From an uncultured Porphyromonadaceae bacterium (lineage in GTDB: Bacteria; Bacteroidota; Bacteroidia; Bacteroidales; Muribaculaceae): a stretch of DNA of 64,000 bases. The notes beneath the pieces are model-generated. The model was not told the DNA's origin. It was given only the letters and a program-made list of their open reading frames with translations, and did not search any database. The DNA lies in the NCBI GenBank assembly GCA_902493335.1, contig CABUPJ010000011.1, forward strand, positions 9,777 through 73,776, given 5' to 3'. Position 1 is the first letter of the stretch; every line of letters begins with the position of its first letter. The translations under genes and the position numbers were made by a program. Positions 54,305-63,049 of this stretch are shown piece after piece.

Positions 54305-54835
54305 ATGGGAACATTCAACACCAAAACCACTCTCGCCGCCAATCCCTCGCTCATACCCGCGATTGCCGACCGCATATGTCATGATTTCGCCCTCGAAGGC
54401 TACGAAATCAACCGCGACAACCTTATGAGCGGCGGCATTGACATCTCCGTCACCAAAGGCGGATTTTTCAAAGCCGTCCTCGGCATGAAAACCGCTCTCA
54501 AGATAACCCTCGTTCCCGAGAACAACGCCATCGGCTTCGAGGCCGGCGTCGGCATCTTCGGCCAGCAGGCGATTCCGACCGTCATAATGCTGTTTTTCAC
54601 CTGGCCCGTGCTTCTCACACAGATCTGGGGCTTGGTTCAGCAATCAAATCTCGACGACAAGGCTCTTGCCGCTGCTCAGGCCGTCATATATGAACATCAT
54701 GGCAACACCCATGCCGCCGAAGCCCCGGCTGCACAATCCACTTCCGGCACCGGCCGCCGGTTCTGCACAAACTGCGGCTCACAGCTTCCCGCCGATGCCC
54801 GCTTCTGTTCAAACTGCGGTTGTCCGCTCAACTGA
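54305..54835 (+). CDS. Zinc-ribbon protein with central hydrophobic segment
   Basis: 176 residues. The N-terminal ~95 form an alpha/beta region (DISVTKGGFFKAVLG, LKITLVPE). A hydrophobic segment (TVIMLFFTWPVLLTQIWGLV near 100-118) is probably a membrane helix. The C-terminus is a zinc ribbon, FCTNCGSQLPADARFCSNCG. The same ribbon type ends the M48 protein two genes upstream, which suggests that the proteins share a partner. Function unknown. Confidence 0.72.
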   Translation: MGTFNTKTTLAANPSLIPAIADRICHDFALEGYEINRDNLMSGGIDISVTKGGFFKAVLGMKTALKITLVPENNAIGFEAGVGIFGQQAIPTVIMLFFTWPVLLTQIWGLVQQSNLDDKALAAAQAVIYEHHGNTHAAEAPAAQSTSGTGRRFCTNCGSQLPADARFCSNCGCPLN

Positions 54836-54841
54836 TTCGAC

Positions 54842-55288
54842 ATGGAAAGCAATATTGAAACACTCTGCAGAGATAAAGAGCGTGAACTGCTCGACAGATA
54901 TTTCGGCAATCTCACCAAAGAGGCCGCCATCGAACGACCCGAGACCATAGGCTTGTACTCTAAAGACCTTCCGCTGAAAATCGAGGCCGAATTCCGCGAA
55001 TATCTCGTCGGACTATGGAAAGAATATTCCGATTCGCCACTGGTGCTGGAAGAGCAGAAGCTGCGCTGGCTGATGACCGAAGATGACCGTGAGGCAATTG
55101 ACGGAGCCTATCGCGATGCCGGAAGAATTACCCTTTGGGAACGCATCACCAGATCCAACCACAAGGACGTTACCTTCTATAAAGGCCTGCTGCGTGAATA
55201 TACCGAAGATCTGCTGACTGTGATGCGGCTCGATTTTCTCGAAGAAATCACAGGCAAGCATATCACAGGCAAGGCTTTTGAAGATTAA
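54842..55288 (+). CDS. Hypothetical helical protein
   Basis: 148 residues, rich in Glu, Leu and Arg, predicted all-helical and cytosolic. It starts MESNIETLCRDKERELLDRYFGN. No known motif. It is 6 nt after the zinc-ribbon gene and is the last gene of the M48 operon. The family is not recognised. Confidence 0.7.
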   Translation: MESNIETLCRDKERELLDRYFGNLTKEAAIERPETIGLYSKDLPLKIEAEFREYLVGLWKEYSDSPLVLEEQKLRWLMTEDDREAIDGAYRDAGRITLWERITRSNHKDVTFYKGLLREYTEDLLTVMRLDFLEEITGKHITGKAFED

Positions 55289-55312
55289 AATCTCAAAAAA
55301 GAATCCCAAAGT

Positions 55313-55343
55313 TTTGTCACGTTAATAATTATGCTTAAATTTG
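55313..55343 (+). promoter_or_regulatory. Promoter and leader of the L31 gene
   Basis: TTTG at 55313-55316 and TAAATTTG at 55336-55343 have 19-nt spacing. The leader of about 65 nt (55350-55414) is long for this window and may hold a ribosomal-protein regulatory structure, although no strong stem is obvious by eye. Confidence 0.7.
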
Positions 55344-55414
55344 CAGGCCATTACTCAATTTCACGCCTTACCAGCGGGAAACATCAACCGATAAAATAAA
55401 AACTCAGATAAAAA

Positions 55415-55669
55415 ATGAAAAAAGATCTTCATCCCTCAAATTATCGCGAAGTAGTTTTCAAAGACATGTCTAACGACGAAATCTTTATCACTCGTTCGAC
55501 TGTCGCATCTAAAGAAACTATCGAAATCGACGGCAAAGAATATCCTCTGGTCAAGCTTGAAATCACCAGCTCGTCTCACCCCTTCTTCACCGGCAAACAG
55601 AAACTCGTCGACACCGCCGGCCGCGTAGACAAGTTCATGAGCCGTTACGGCAACCGCCTCAAAAAATAA
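55415..55669 (+). CDS. rpmE2: 50S ribosomal protein L31 type B
   Basis: 84 residues. MKKDLHPSNYREVVFKDMS is the L31 N-terminus, and SSSHPFFTGKQKLVDTAGRVDKF is the conserved C-terminal block. The zinc-binding Cys of type A L31 are absent, so this is the type B, zinc-independent form. It is monocistronic with its own promoter and terminator. Confidence 0.96.
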   Translation: MKKDLHPSNYREVVFKDMSNDEIFITRSTVASKETIEIDGKEYPLVKLEITSSSHPFFTGKQKLVDTAGRVDKFMSRYGNRLKK

Positions 55670-55705
55670 TTCGAGGATTTAAAGCGACTTTTCAAACATA
55701 ACATG

Positions 55706-55736
55706 CGTCGGCTCAATCTTTTTGAGTCGACGTTTT
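55706..55736 (+). terminator. Terminator after the L31 gene
   Basis: CGTCGGCTCA (55706-55715) pairs with TGAGTCGACG (55723-55732) with one G-T pair, then TTTT. The earlier in-frame ATG at 55703 for the AraC gene lies in this hairpin and is rejected as start. Confidence 0.75.
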
Positions 55737-55765
55737 GTTGTTTATTACAACCGCCGCAATGTGTC

Positions 55766-56323
55766 ATGGAGATTAAAATCAAAAATATGGTCTGCCGCCA
55801 CTGCGTCGCCGCTGTCACCGGCGCGCTCCACGATCTCGGCCTCGACGTAAAGGAGGTCACACTCGGCCGTGCTGTCATCGGCGAGGACAGCCTCGGCACA
55901 TCGACACTCGACCGGCTCGACAATGCCCTCCGCGACCTCGGCTTCGAACGCATAACCGGCCACGACGACGAAATCGTCGACATCATAAAACACACCATCA
56001 ACAGCCACATCGCCGATGGCGACAGCTGCCGGTTCAATCTGTCGGCCTGTATAGAGAAAAACCTCCCCGTGAGCTATGACACAGCCAGCCGTATATTCTC
56101 GCAGATCGAAGGCCGCACTATCGAAAAATACTATAACGCCTGCAAGATCGAGAGGGTCAAGGAATTACTCGGCTACGGCAACATGACTCTCGGAGATATC
56201 GCTTTCGAAACAGGCTACTCGAGCACAGCCCATCTGTCGCGTCGCTTCAAGGAAGTCACAGGCATGACACCGACCGAATATCTCAAAAGCGGCATCACCC
56301 GGAAGGGCATCAACGAGATCTGA
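55766..56323 (+). CDS. AraC-type regulator with N-terminal HMA-like metal domain
   Basis: 185 residues from the ATG at 55766. The first ~70 resemble a heavy-metal-associated ferredoxin-like domain, with NMVCRHC (C10, C13) in place of the GMTCxxC metal site. An AraC HTH pair follows (about 90-180): FSQIEGRTIEKYYNACKIERVKELL, then LGDIAFETGYSSTAHLSRRFKEVTGMTPTEY. It should sense Cu, Zn or a similar metal through the Cys pair and regulate the efflux permease that begins 103 nt downstream. A 7-bp direct repeat at that promoter is a candidate site. Confidence 0.82.
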   Translation: MEIKIKNMVCRHCVAAVTGALHDLGLDVKEVTLGRAVIGEDSLGTSTLDRLDNALRDLGFERITGHDDEIVDIIKHTINSHIADGDSCRFNLSACIEKNLPVSYDTASRIFSQIEGRTIEKYYNACKIERVKELLGYGNMTLGDIAFETGYSSTAHLSRRFKEVTGMTPTEYLKSGITRKGINEI

Positions 56324-56341
56324 CCGGAATCATGCAACTCC

Positions 56342-56388
56342 ACGCCGGAAAGGTGTAACGCCGGCGCCACCGCGATGTGTTATTTTTG
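56342..56388 (+). promoter_or_regulatory. Direct-repeat operator and promoter of the metal permease
   Basis: ACGCCGG occurs at 56342-56348 and 56358-56364, 16 nt apart on the same strand, a geometry suited to an AraC-family protein. The TATTTTTG box at 56381-56388 follows, so the second repeat sits at the -33 position, as for an activator that contacts sigma. Confidence 0.6.
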
Positions 56389-56426
56389 CATCGTAAAACA
56401 AACGGCTAAAATACAGCATAACACAT

Positions 56427-57662
56427 ATGAGCGTTACACAGTTTTTCAATTCACTCCTTGCCATACTCAACGAGATGTCGCCCTATATACTTCTGGGCTT
56501 CATCATCGCGGGCATTCTTCACGTCTTCATACGCCCCGAGGCCATGAGCCGTCATCTCGCCGGCCGAGGCTGGGGCCCTGTCGTCCGCGCCGCCCTCTAC
56601 GGCATTCCCCTGCCCCTCTGTTCATGCGGCGTGCTGCCGACAGCCGTGTCGCTGCGGCGACGCGGAGCCTCGAAAGGCGCCACGACCTCGTTTCTGATAG
56701 CGACTCCGCAGACCGGCGTCGACTCCATTGCAGCGACATATTCGCTTCTGGGTCTTCCATTCGCGATACTGCGTCCCGTGGCAGCGCTCGTCGGAGCGGC
56801 TGTCGGCGGCCGTGCGGTCGACGTCGCCACCAAAGACGAAGCCGACTGCGACAGCTGCAGCATCGACGCCGCCGATACTGCGACCCGGCGCTCATTCCCG
56901 GCAAAAGTCCTCGAGGCACTGCGCTACGGCCTTGTAGACATGGTCGGCAACGTTGGCAAATGGCTTGTCATAGGCCTTATAGTGGCCGCGATAATAACGG
57001 TTTTCGTCCCTGACGAACTGCTGCTCTCGCTCAACCGCTATCCCGTCGTAGCCATGCTTGTCATGGTAGCGATTGCCGTGCCGATGTACATCTGCGCCAC
57101 CGGATCCATACCCATCGCCCTCTCGCTCATGCTCAAGGGTCTGTCACCCGGCACAGCCTTCGTGCTGCTCATGGCCGGACCGGCCGCAAACTTTGCATCC
57201 GTGATAATACTCTCTCGCACACAGGGCAAACGCGCCACCGCAATCTATCTCGCCTCGGTCATCGTCACAGCCCTCTGCTTCGGTCTGATGATAGATTTTC
57301 TCTTGCCGCGCGACTGGTTTATCCCGTCTGCCGCAGGCATCTCCGGTCACTGCCATGACACCGCTTTCCCCCTCTTCGAGACAATATGCAGCGCCCTGCT
57401 CGTCGGTCTGCTCATCTATACGTCAAACAAAACCTATATCAATAACAAAAAACAAACCACAACAACCATGACAAAAGAATATCATATCAAAGGCATGTCG
57501 TGCGGCCACTGCAAGGCCACAGTCGAAAAACATATAGCCGCCGTCCCTTCGGTGACATCGGTCAGCGTCGACCTCGCCAAAGGCATCGCCTATGTCGAAG
57601 GCACAGCTTCTGACGCCGACATCATCAAGGCCGTCGAACTCGCCGGCTTCGAAATGGCCTGA
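56427..57662 (+). CDS. SO_0444-type Cu/Zn efflux permease with fused C-terminal HMA domain
   Basis: 411 residues. The permease part (1-335) has about 8-10 helices and the family motif PLPLCSCGVLP (C65, C67), SFLIATPQTGVDS and the second-half ICATGSIP and GPAANFASV. A His/Cys-rich loop lies near 310 (GISGHCHD). The last 64 residues (348-411) are a complete HMA metallochaperone, MTKEYHIKGMSCGHCKATVEK. The linker is encoded by an A-rich stretch that resembles a Bacteroidetes translation leader, so a separate chaperone may also be made from the ATG at 57468. Exports Cu, Zn or related metals from the cytosol. Confidence 0.85.
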   Translation: MSVTQFFNSLLAILNEMSPYILLGFIIAGILHVFIRPEAMSRHLAGRGWGPVVRAALYGIPLPLCSCGVLPTAVSLRRRGASKGATTSFLIATPQTGVDSIAATYSLLGLPFAILRPVAALVGAAVGGRAVDVATKDEADCDSCSIDAADTATRRSFPAKVLEALRYGLVDMVGNVGKWLVIGLIVAAIITVFVPDELLLSLNRYPVVAMLVMVAIAVPMYICATGSIPIALSLMLKGLSPGTAFVLLMAGPAANFASVIILSRTQGKRATAIYLASVIVTALCFGLMIDFLLPRDWFIPSAAGISGHCHDTAFPLFETICSALLVGLLIYTSNKTYINNKKQTTTTMTKEYHIKGMSCGHCKATVEKHIAAVPSVTSVSVDLAKGIAYVEGTASDADIIKAVELAGFEMA

Positions 57663-57686
57663 ACAGGTCCCATTAGTATTCGATGC

Positions 57687-57727
57687 AACGCCATATAATC
57701 CTTTAGAATCGGATTGTATGGCGTTTT
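57687..57727 (+). terminator. Terminator after the metal permease
   Basis: A 15-bp stem with one G-T pair (57687-57701 with 57711-57725) and a 9-nt loop, followed by a short T-rich stretch. No T-run supports termination in the opposite direction. Confidence 0.75.
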
Positions 57728-57732
57728 CATTT

Positions 57733-58242
57733 CTATACTTTCGGCTCGCTGTTTATATGTACCCTTATTTTCACGGCTCCCCCGCTACGTTTATAGGTCT
57801 GGCCATTGTATTCGACTTCTTCAAGAATAACCGAACCGCCCGTGACAGCCGGAGGCCGGTTGGCGATATATCTGATGAAGCACCTGAGCGATACTTTCTG
57901 TCTGCCTAACCTGACAGTCATCCTTGAAATACCTGAAGCCTCACGCTTGTCTTTCGACCATTTCATATCATTTTGGTCAGGTAGATCGGCGTCAAAACAC
58001 AAACGGTTGTTTTTGATATCAAACTTGATTATCGTATGCGAATTATCGCCTTCAATTTTAATTTTATTGATGACCGACTTATCGTTTAAAATGCTCTCAC
58101 CAAAAGCGTTAACATATTCAATTTCAATTCTGCACGATTTCGTACCTGCTTCAAGCGGTATATATTCATTCTTGCTGCATGAAGACAAAAGGAGGGCTGA
58201 GATAAGCGCGATAACGCTTATCCCGATAAACTTGTATTTCAT
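57733..58242 (-). CDS. Hypothetical lipoprotein
   Basis: 169 residues. The signal peptide has lipobox LLSSCSKN (Cys near 22). The mature part is beta-rich and strongly basic (KWSKDKREASG, RMTVRLGRQKVSLRC). It is AT-richer than its neighbours. It follows the 187-residue barrel gene by 29 nt and has no promoter of its own, so it is the last gene of the signalling operon. I do not recognise a family. Confidence 0.7.
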   Translation of the reverse strand: MKYKFIGISVIALISALLLSSCSKNEYIPLEAGTKSCRIEIEYVNAFGESILNDKSVINKIKIEGDNSHTIIKFDIKNNRLCFDADLPDQNDMKWSKDKREASGISRMTVRLGRQKVSLRCFIRYIANRPPAVTGGSVILEEVEYNGQTYKRSGGAVKIRVHINSEPKV

Positions 58243-58271
58243 TATCTATATTTGTTATCTGATCGTTTTAT

Positions 58272-58835
58272 TCAGAAGTCAAAGCCGAGACGCAGGGTGA
58301 AGCCGGCGAGAGCGCGGTGTTCGACCCGATAAGCTTGATGCTGGTATCCGTCCGGATCAATCCAGCCGCTGTCTGAGTAATCATAAGTTTTGTAGCACTG
58401 CAATGTCATGCCGACAGCAAGATTGATACCGACCTTACGCCCCCAGTTGAAACGATAGCCCACCATAGGTTGCAATCTGAATCCGCCGTCGCTGCATACC
58501 GCCCATCCGACACGCATGTCGGCGAAAGGCGTGAAGCGTCCGAATTTCAGGTCGGTTCTGACGTCGGCGAAAACAGGCAGATAGACCGACGACGCCGTGG
58601 CATTGTTGGCCAGCTCGAAACCTGCGCCGACAAAGAGTTCGGGAATAATCTGATAACCGTGCACGGTCGAGAGACCATAGTGGTTTGCCGTGACTTTCCA
58701 GTCATCGTCGATTGATTCTGAAAATGTCGACCACGCGAAGTCGATGAAACCGCGGTAGCCGCGCGAAGGCTGCCGCGCCGACAGGGTCAGTGAGAGGAAG
58801 ATGACGCCGATGATACTTAATGATAGCTTTTTCAT
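58272..58835 (-). CDS. Small outer-membrane beta-barrel-like protein
   Basis: 187 residues with a signal peptide (ending near LSAR). The rest alternates polar and aromatic residues as in 8-stranded barrels (GYRGFIDFAWSTF, LFVGAGFELANN, FTPFADMRVGWAV) and closes with the C-terminal FTLRLGFDF, an aromatic end typical of outer-membrane barrels. It overlaps the DUF4249 gene by 4 nt. Probably an accessory outer-membrane component of the TonB receptor system. Confidence 0.72.
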   Translation of the reverse strand: MKKLSLSIIGVIFLSLTLSARQPSRGYRGFIDFAWSTFSESIDDDWKVTANHYGLSTVHGYQIIPELFVGAGFELANNATASSVYLPVFADVRTDLKFGRFTPFADMRVGWAVCSDGGFRLQPMVGYRFNWGRKVGINLAVGMTLQCYKTYDYSDSGWIDPDGYQHQAYRVEHRALAGFTLRLGFDF

Positions 58836-59905
58836 TTGTCTTGATTTTGTAGATTATTGAGGGTTTCCATTATAAAATCGTGCAGGTCGACAGCACGTGT
58901 CGTGCGGGCACGGGCAGCCACGACTCCGGCTCCCGTCGAGACATTGCTGCAGCTTATTATGGCGTCGGCAAAACCTATGTCGCCGAGCGAGCCGATAAAG
59001 CCGTTGTCGACCTGCCAGTCGTAGATGAGCCAGTCATAATATGACTTCGATATATTGTCGACCGAGACCTCGACAGTCGGATGAAAGTAGTCTTCCGCCG
59101 GATCATATCCCGACCATAAATAAAAACTACAGTTGTTATAAATGGCTTTCAGAGGATAGCTCTTGCCTGCGAACCGCCGGTCAGAGAAGACACTGAAGCC
59201 CCACGCGTCGCTGCCCATGATTGATTCAAAAGCACTGATGTGCTCCGAGAAGAGCGGTTCGGCGTCATAGTCGAGGCTGCCGACGCTGAAATTACGGCCT
59301 GTCTCATGCGTCCCGTCATAGTCGGGAAAACGGCTCGCCCAGTCGAAGACAAAATAATTTGTAGCCTTGTCGACATCGGCTATGCCGAGGGTGACGTCAA
59401 GCCTGAAAGACAAGTCTATGGCATAGCTGCCGTCTCCGTTGTCCATAAACCATGCCGACGTCACAGCCGGCGCATGCGTCACATCTGTGATTGTCGGCGG
59501 CGCAGGCACCGTAACCTCAGCCGTAGCCTCGCCATAGCGTTCTGAGCGTGCGGTGATTTTCACACGGTCGCCGCTCGCGGGTGCATAGACCGATCTGAAC
59601 ACCCGGCGGGTCGTCTCCTCGCCCGTAAACCGGTCTGTCTCGATTATCTCCTGAAAAACAAGATTTTCGACAAACCCGTCGTTGATATACAGCGCCACGG
59701 CAGCATCGCCGACAGTGGGGTCGGCAACAGGCTTTGAATAGCGCCAGGTGTGGGTGACCGACAGCTCGAACGGTTGGCCGGCGGTAATCATCGCATTGAG
59801 ACACAACACCGACGCTTGGTCGGTCTCGGGCTCGAAATCTTTCATACAGCCGCTAAGAGTCATCAGCGCCGCAATTGATATTATATATCGTCTTAGAATT
59901 TCCAT
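58832..59905 (-). CDS. DUF4249-family lipoprotein
   Basis: 357 residues from the ATG at 59905; the longer frame to 60226 would run deep into the receptor gene and lacks the signal peptide. MEILRRYIISIAALMTLSGC is a lipoprotein signal with C20. The mature protein starts with the DUF4249 pattern of an immunoglobulin-like domain (LNAMITAGQPFELSVTHT) and has YYDWLIYDWQ near 295. Family members pair with TonB receptors and probably act on the outer membrane as surface binding partners. It overlaps the receptor gene by 13 nt, implying coupled translation. Confidence 0.85.
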   Translation of the reverse strand: MEILRRYIISIAALMTLSGCMKDFEPETDQASVLCLNAMITAGQPFELSVTHTWRYSKPVADPTVGDAAVALYINDGFVENLVFQEIIETDRFTGEETTRRVFRSVYAPASGDRVKITARSERYGEATAEVTVPAPPTITDVTHAPAVTSAWFMDNGDGSYAIDLSFRLDVTLGIADVDKATNYFVFDWASRFPDYDGTHETGRNFSVGSLDYDAEPLFSEHISAFESIMGSDAWGFSVFSDRRFAGKSYPLKAIYNNCSFYLWSGYDPAEDYFHPTVEVSVDNISKSYYDWLIYDWQVDNGFIGSLGDIGFADAIISCSNVSTGAGVVAARARTTRAVDLHDFIMETLNNLQNQDK

Positions 59906-62499
59906 GTATATGATATTGACGGGATTATTGGCAGAAGTCTGACCTGCTGGAAAACACGGCGCCCGTTGTTTTTCTCGTGACGGCGCACTGCGACGACATT
60001 CATGTTGCAATAGGCGTTGAAGAAACTGAATGTCCAGAAGCCGCGGCGGGTATGTCTGACAAAGCCAAGGTCGAGACGGTGATAGAACGGCAGGCGGTAG
60101 TTGTTGAGCGATGTCACCAGCGGCACATCGTTTTCTGTGCCGTTGAAGTCGGGCGACTGCCAGACCTCGGTCGGCAGTGTGAACCGGTTGCCGCTCATGC
60201 CTGTCCACGCGGCGTTGATTTCCCATTTGTCGTTGACACGCCAGTTGACAGCGATATTGATTTTGTGCCGGTTATCGAAACGCACCGGATATGTGCGTCC
60301 GCCGTTGCGGGCATCGAATGTGCGGTCTGCCCACATCAGCGAGTATGCGATATGACCTGTGAAGCGGCCGGCCTCCTTCGCGGCTCTAAAATCAAGACCG
60401 CGGGCTGTGCCCCTGCCTGCCGTCAGACTTGCCGCCCAGTCGGTGTCGGGAGCCGCGAGATAGTAGTCATCGCGATAATCGATGAGATTGTCGAGCCATT
60501 TATAATAAGCCTCGGCCGAGAGAGTGTAGCGTCCGCCGACGAGCCAATAGTATCCGGCCGCAATCTTGTCGCTCGTCTGCGGTTTGAACGAGCCGGTTAT
60601 CGGCACCCAGCGATCGGTCGGCAGAGAGATATAGCTCTGCGTCAGCTGATGAACATACTGCACGGCTCTCGCGTATGACAGTTTCAGCGACATATCCTGC
60701 GCCACGTTATATCTCAGCGAAAGACGCGGCGAGACACCCGTATGGATATGGCCGTCGATGTCAAAAAGACTCAGATGCACTCCGGCGCTCAGACGCAGGC
60801 GCCCGCTGACACGCCAGTCGTCATTGATATAGGCGTTGGCTTCATTGGCACGGCAAGTCAGCGCGCTGTCGGCCGACGAGGTTTCGAGACGGTCGGTGAT
60901 GACACGCCGCCGGCTTTTCGAGGGCAGAAAAGAGTGGCGCGTATAGCTGCCGCCGAACGTGACACGGTGGTCTGACGCCGGACGCCAGTCGAAGTCGCCC
61001 TTCACGATCCAGTCGCTGATATTGTTGTCAGAGCGGTTGATGTCGCGCGTAAACGACATGATTTCACCATTCTCGCGGTAATCGTCATACCAGTCGTGTT
61101 TCAACGCCGACGCATAGCGCGTGTATGCGGCGTTGAACTCGCCGAAAATCACGGGAGAGAATACATAATGCCATCCCGCCGACGCCACGAGGTTGCCCCA
61201 GCGCATGTCTACTCGCTCGTTGTCGTAGTAGACCGTTGTCTCGGTCAGAGTCGACTTAGACCGTGTCTTGAGCATGTCGTCGCCATAGTAGACCGTCAGC
61301 GACGCGCGAGAACGAGGCGAGAAGTTATGCGTCAGCTTGGCGTTGAGATCGGTAAACGCATACCGCATCGTCAGTTTTTCATCACTGTCGATATTTGACA
61401 GCGCAAATATCGGCGCCATAATCAGGTCGAACCACGAGCGTCTCACAGCCAGCGAATATGACGTTTTGCCTCTGACTATCGGACCGTCGATATTGAACGC
61501 CCCTGAGGTAAGTCCGAGACGCGCCGAACCGTGGTGTGATTCGAGCGAACCGTCTTTTGTGTGCACATCGACAAACGACGACAGACGTCCGTCATATCGG
61601 GCCGGGAACGATGATTTATAGAAGTCGACATTCCTCACGGCCTCGGTGTTGAAGGCCGAAAACAAGCCTCCGAAATGATTCACCTGATAGAGGGGGATAT
61701 TGTCGAGCATATAAAGGTTCTCGTCGGCATTGCCGCCATGGACATACATCCCGGCGAAGCCTTCGATACCGGCCGACACACCCGGCTGAAGCTGCAGCGA
61801 TTTGATGATATCGGCCTCGCCGAAAACGACAGGAGTGTTTTTTATCGCCGCGGGCGACAGGTTGTAGCTGCCGACTTCGGCGCTCTCGACTGCCAGGGCA
61901 TTATTGCGCGAGCCGATGACAATGAGTTCGTCAAGTTCGGTCGATGCAGACAGCTCGAAGTCGAGGGTCGTGTCACGCGACAGGTCGGTCTCTCCCGTAG
62001 TGAGAGATTTAAGCCCGGGGAATGAAGCGGTCACCGTCGTCATGCCGGCATCGACCGTCAGCGAATAGAAGCCTTGGGCGTTGGTCGTCGTCGCCGTGCC
62101 CGAAGCGTTGTCTCTGACGACTGCGCCCGCGACAGCCTCGCGCGAACCGCTCTCGACGACAAATCCGCTCAGTGTCACCGTCGGGCGGCGCTGTTTCTTG
62201 CTCCGCATCAGCACGACGTTGTCACCCTTTATCTTATATTCGATACCATGACCGGCAAACATACGGTCGAGCACCTCTTCGAGCGGACAGTCTTTGGCGT
62301 CGACACTGACCTCGACACCTTTGAGCAGATCAGAGGCATAGACGAAATTCAGGCCTGTCTGAGCCATGATGCGGGCGAACACCGTCGCCGCATCGGCCTT
62401 TACCGCCCTGACCGTCACATTCGCCGCAGCGACATTCTGACAGCAGACTATCGCCGCGGCAAGGGCAATGATTCTTAATACTCTTATCATCACTATCAT
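59893..62499 (-). CDS. TonB-dependent receptor with STN signalling domain
   Basis: 868 residues. Signal peptide, an STN domain (about 28-95; TVFARIMAQTGLNFVYASDLLKGVEVSV), a carboxypeptidase-regulatory beta-sandwich (110-190), a plug (about 205-330; GEADIIKSLQLQPGV, MYVHGGNADENLYMLDNIPLY) and a 22-strand-type barrel ending YTWKF. STN domains contact the FecR-like anti-sigma in cell-surface signalling, and such a gene lies upstream with a 4-nt overlap. It imports an unknown ligand across the outer membrane. Unlike SusC it pairs with DUF4249 and not with SusD. Confidence 0.9.
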   Translation of the reverse strand: MIVMIRVLRIIALAAAIVCCQNVAAANVTVRAVKADAATVFARIMAQTGLNFVYASDLLKGVEVSVDAKDCPLEEVLDRMFAGHGIEYKIKGDNVVLMRSKKQRRPTVTLSGFVVESGSREAVAGAVVRDNASGTATTTNAQGFYSLTVDAGMTTVTASFPGLKSLTTGETDLSRDTTLDFELSASTELDELIVIGSRNNALAVESAEVGSYNLSPAAIKNTPVVFGEADIIKSLQLQPGVSAGIEGFAGMYVHGGNADENLYMLDNIPLYQVNHFGGLFSAFNTEAVRNVDFYKSSFPARYDGRLSSFVDVHTKDGSLESHHGSARLGLTSGAFNIDGPIVRGKTSYSLAVRRSWFDLIMAPIFALSNIDSDEKLTMRYAFTDLNAKLTHNFSPRSRASLTVYYGDDMLKTRSKSTLTETTVYYDNERVDMRWGNLVASAGWHYVFSPVIFGEFNAAYTRYASALKHDWYDDYRENGEIMSFTRDINRSDNNISDWIVKGDFDWRPASDHRVTFGGSYTRHSFLPSKSRRRVITDRLETSSADSALTCRANEANAYINDDWRVSGRLRLSAGVHLSLFDIDGHIHTGVSPRLSLRYNVAQDMSLKLSYARAVQYVHQLTQSYISLPTDRWVPITGSFKPQTSDKIAAGYYWLVGGRYTLSAEAYYKWLDNLIDYRDDYYLAAPDTDWAASLTAGRGTARGLDFRAAKEAGRFTGHIAYSLMWADRTFDARNGGRTYPVRFDNRHKINIAVNWRVNDKWEINAAWTGMSGNRFTLPTEVWQSPDFNGTENDVPLVTSLNNYRLPFYHRLDLGFVRHTRRGFWTFSFFNAYCNMNVVAVRRHEKNNGRRVFQQVRLLPIIPSISYTWKF

Positions 62500-62966
62500 C
62501 TCTCGACGGTCAGACTGATATCAAGCAGTTGGTTTATCGTCTCTACCAGGTTGTCGACATCGCCTTCATAGCTCAGTGTCAGGCGGTAATCTCCTTCGGG
62601 CCGGTTTGTGACAGTGACGCCGTAGACTCGCTCGATTTCGGCAATGACCTCACTCAGCGGCACGTCGGTGAATTCAATCTTTCTGACCTCGCCCTTATGT
62701 GCGGGAGCTACCGTTTTTTCAGTAACCCCGGGCTTGTCTGCAGTCGGTCTGTTGGTAAACTGCGGCACAACGAAAGTCAGCACACAGGCCGACACTGTCA
62801 GCACAGCGCCGACGATGACCGCAGCGGCAGCGCGGCGGCTGAGTCCCCAAATGGCGCCCTGACCAATGCCGAGACTTTGCCATGCGCGGCGCTCAGAGAA
62901 CGCCCCGGGGCGGTAATGCTCGGCGACAAACTGCGCTGAATCTTCAAAATCTTTTTTACTTGTCAT
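62496..62966 (-). CDS. Minimal FecR-like anti-sigma factor
   Basis: 156 residues. The cytosolic N-terminus (1-45) has a short sigma-binding-like helix, a single membrane helix is at about 45-67 (AAAAVIVGAVLTVSACVLTF), and a DUF4974/STN-like domain (about 92-156; IEFTDVPLSEVIAEIERVYGVTV) forms the periplasmic part. The central FecR domain of classical regulators is missing. It lies 83 nt after the sigma gene and overlaps the receptor gene by 4 nt. Confidence 0.83.
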   Translation of the reverse strand: MTSKKDFEDSAQFVAEHYRPGAFSERRAWQSLGIGQGAIWGLSRRAAAAVIVGAVLTVSACVLTFVVPQFTNRPTADKPGVTEKTVAPAHKGEVRKIEFTDVPLSEVIAEIERVYGVTVTNRPEGDYRLTLSYEGDVDNLVETINQLLDISLTVER

Positions 62967-63049
62967 AGCAAATGTGATGATGTTTTACCCCTATGACAGT
63001 CTACCCAGCAAAAACCCCTATCCCGTTTCGATTTTTTTTTGAAAAATAA

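Noticed and set aside
59906..60226. 107-residue N-terminal extension of the DUF4249 protein
   Set aside because: It runs inside the receptor gene in another frame and hides the lipoprotein signal.
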